This document shows positions 6,978 through 8,142 of a DNA stretch of 8,142 bases, piece by piece. Both the position numbers and the translations under genes were made by a program. The notes beneath the pieces are model-generated. The model saw only the letters and a list, made by a program, of their open reading frames with translations, was not told where the DNA came from and did no database searches. Source of the DNA: Pseudomonadota bacterium (lineage in GTDB: Bacteria; Pseudomonadota; Alphaproteobacteria; Acetobacterales; Acetobacteraceae); NCBI GenBank assembly GCA_021826565.1, contig JAKAZJ010000062.1, forward strand, positions 1 to 8,142, written 5' to 3'. How positions within the stretch are numbered: position 1 is the stretch's first letter; each line of letters begins with the position of its first letter.

Positions 6978-8142
6978 AGCGCCGCTTCTCCCGCCGCGGC
7001 GCCGCCGGTGCGCGTTTCGGTTTGGCCGCCGGCTTCGCCGCGGCGCGGCCGGCGCGCAAATCGGCGATGGTGGCGCGCGAGGTGATCTGGTCCGGGTTGA
7101 TGGCAAGCTCGATCACCGCCGGACGGCCGGAGGCCACGGCGCGGGCGAAGGCGGGGGCAAACGCCGCGGTGTGCGCGACATGCTCGCCATGGCCGCCGAA
7201 CGCCTCGATGAATTTCACGAAATCCGGGTTGGTCAGCGCGGTCCCGGACACGCGCGCCGGATAGGTGCGTTCCTGGTGCATCCGGATGGTGCCATACATC
7301 TGGTTGTTGAACACCAGCACGATCGGCGCGACGCCGTGATGGAACGCGGTCGCGATCTCCTGGCCGGTCATCAGGAACCCGCCATCGCCCACCAGCGCCA
7401 CCACCATTCGCTCGGGGAACGCGATCTTGGCGCCGAGCGCGGCCGGCACCGCATAGCCCATCGCGCCGTTGGTGGGGCCGATATAGCGCTGGTGCTCGGA
7501 GAAATTGACGAAACGGGTGGCCCAGGTGGCGAAGTTCCCGGCATCGGTGGTCACGATCGCGTCCGGCGTCAGCAGGGTTTCCAGCTCGCGCATGACCTGG
7601 CCCAGGTTCAGCTCGCCGGCATAATCGGGCACGGCGCGGCCGGCTTCGCGCAGGCGGCGTAGCTCGGCGGTCCAGTCGGCCCACGGGGGCGCGGCGGGGG
7701 TGGGGGCGGCGGGCAGGGAAGCGGCCGCGATGGCGAAACGGTTGAGGTCGGAAACAAGCCCCAGAACCGGGCGATAGACGCGGCCGATCTCGGCGCCGTC
7801 GGGATGGACCTGCACGATCGGCACGTCGCCGGGCGGGGCGAACAAGGCGTAGCCCTGGGTGACGGCATCGCCGAGGCGCGAGCCGACCGCCAGGATCAGG
7901 TCGGATTCCTTGGCCTTGGCGAGCAGCGCGGGATCGGCGCCGACGCCGAGATCGCCTACGAAATTGGCCCGGGTGCCGTCGTACAGCGCCTGACGGCGGA
8001 AGCCGACCGCGACCGGCAGGCCCTGGCGGTCGGCGAAGGCGGCAATCGCGGCGCGGCCCGCCGGCGTCCAGCCGGAGCCGCCCAGCACCAGCAGCGGACG
8101 GCGCGCCTGGGCGAGCAACGCGGCCAGCCGGTCCAGCGCGGC
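6976..8142 (-). CDS. Thiamine-diphosphate-dependent enzyme, acetolactate synthase large-subunit-like (N-terminus beyond window)
   Basis: ThDP-dependent C-C bond enzyme of the acetolactate synthase / benzoylformate decarboxylase superfamily; the substrate is not identifiable from this part. The window holds the last 388 residues, open to the right edge; the N-terminal PYR domain, with the catalytic Glu, is missing, and family length is about 550-600. The visible central domain (about 1-145) includes RRPLLVLGGSG (14-24) and VGSRLGDAVTQG (86-97). The C-terminal ThDP-binding domain has TTDAGNFATWATRF (198-211), NGAMGYAVPAALGAK (225-239) and the GDG-to-NN motif from GDG (252-254) to NN (279-280), giving Mg ligands D253 and N280. 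The sequence after NN (QMYGTIRMHQERTYP) differs from that of anabolic IlvB (VMQWEDRFY-like, from memory), so branched-chain synthesis is not assured. An internal TTG at 8118 is not the start, since homologous sequence continues upstream. The last 24 residues form an unusual Lys/Arg/Pro/Ala-rich tail. Convergent with the ETF-QO gene. Confidence 0.85.
   Translation of the reverse strand, partial: AALDRLAALLAQARRPLLVLGGSGWTPAGRAAIAAFADRQGLPVAVGFRRQALYDGTRANFVGDLGVGADPALLAKAKESDLILAVGSRLGDAVTQGYALFAPPGDVPIVQVHPDGAEIGRVYRPVLGLVSDLNRFAIAAASLPAAPTPAAPPWADWTAELRRLREAGRAVPDYAGELNLGQVMRELETLLTPDAIVTTDAGNFATWATRFVNFSEHQRYIGPTNGAMGYAVPAALGAKIAFPERMVVALVGDGGFLMTGQEIATAFHHGVAPIVLVFNNQMYGTIRMHQERTYPARVSGTALTNPDFVKFIEAFGGHGEHVAHTAAFAPAFARAVASGRPAVIELAINPDQITSRATIADLRAGRAAAKPAAKPKRAPAAPRREKRR

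Noticed and set aside
5292..7085. A 597-codon + strand open frame overlapping the ETF-QO gene and running into the ThDP enzyme gene
   Set aside because: It is out of frame with the ETF-QO gene, its translation is Arg/Gly-rich low complexity, and it crosses the palindromes and the end of the convergent gene.
1..8142. CRISPR array, insertion sequence, prophage or defence genes
   Set aside because: There are no regularly spaced repeats, and no transposase, integrase, nuclease or toxin-antitoxin proteins are recognisable. All sizeable genes but one are housekeeping enzymes.

Overview
This is a GC-rich, densely coded chromosomal window. Base composition, codon use and protein sequences suggest an alphaproteobacterium, possibly Rhodospirillales/Acetobacteraceae; the family-level placement is inference. 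Almost everything in it is recognisable housekeeping metabolism, and I found no undescribed multi-gene system.

The left half (1-4350) is read leftwards. glmU (4350-3031) and glmS (2947-1124) supply the two enzymes flanking phosphoglucosamine mutase in UDP-GlcNAc synthesis: GlmS makes glucosamine-6-P and GlmU makes UDP-GlcNAc for peptidoglycan and LPS. Sixteen bases behind glmS is an uncharacterised small membrane protein (1107-607), visibly less GC-rich than its neighbours. After a 137-base gap that holds a hairpin comes the first part of rlmJ, a 23S rRNA adenine methyltransferase, cut by the left edge of the window.

A 118-base divergent intergenic region (4351-4468) separates glmU from a rightward pair: gph, a HAD phosphatase of the phosphoglycolate type (4469-5140), and an electron-transfer flavoprotein:ubiquinone oxidoreductase (5173-6810). 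These two are 32 bases apart and probably co-transcribed. ETF-QO passes electrons from flavoprotein dehydrogenases to the quinone pool.

At the right, a ThDP-dependent enzyme of the acetolactate-synthase superfamily (8142-6976) is read leftwards. Its N-terminal domain lies beyond the window. The 165-base gap between it and the ETF-QO gene (6811-6975) is the least ordinary stretch. It holds a GC hairpin, a perfect 16-base inverted repeat with a one-base centre, and a second inverted repeat enclosing two small hairpins. The last structure runs into the stop codon of the ThDP enzyme gene. The arms of the two repeats resemble each other. The region could be a bidirectional terminator or a small palindromic repeat element.
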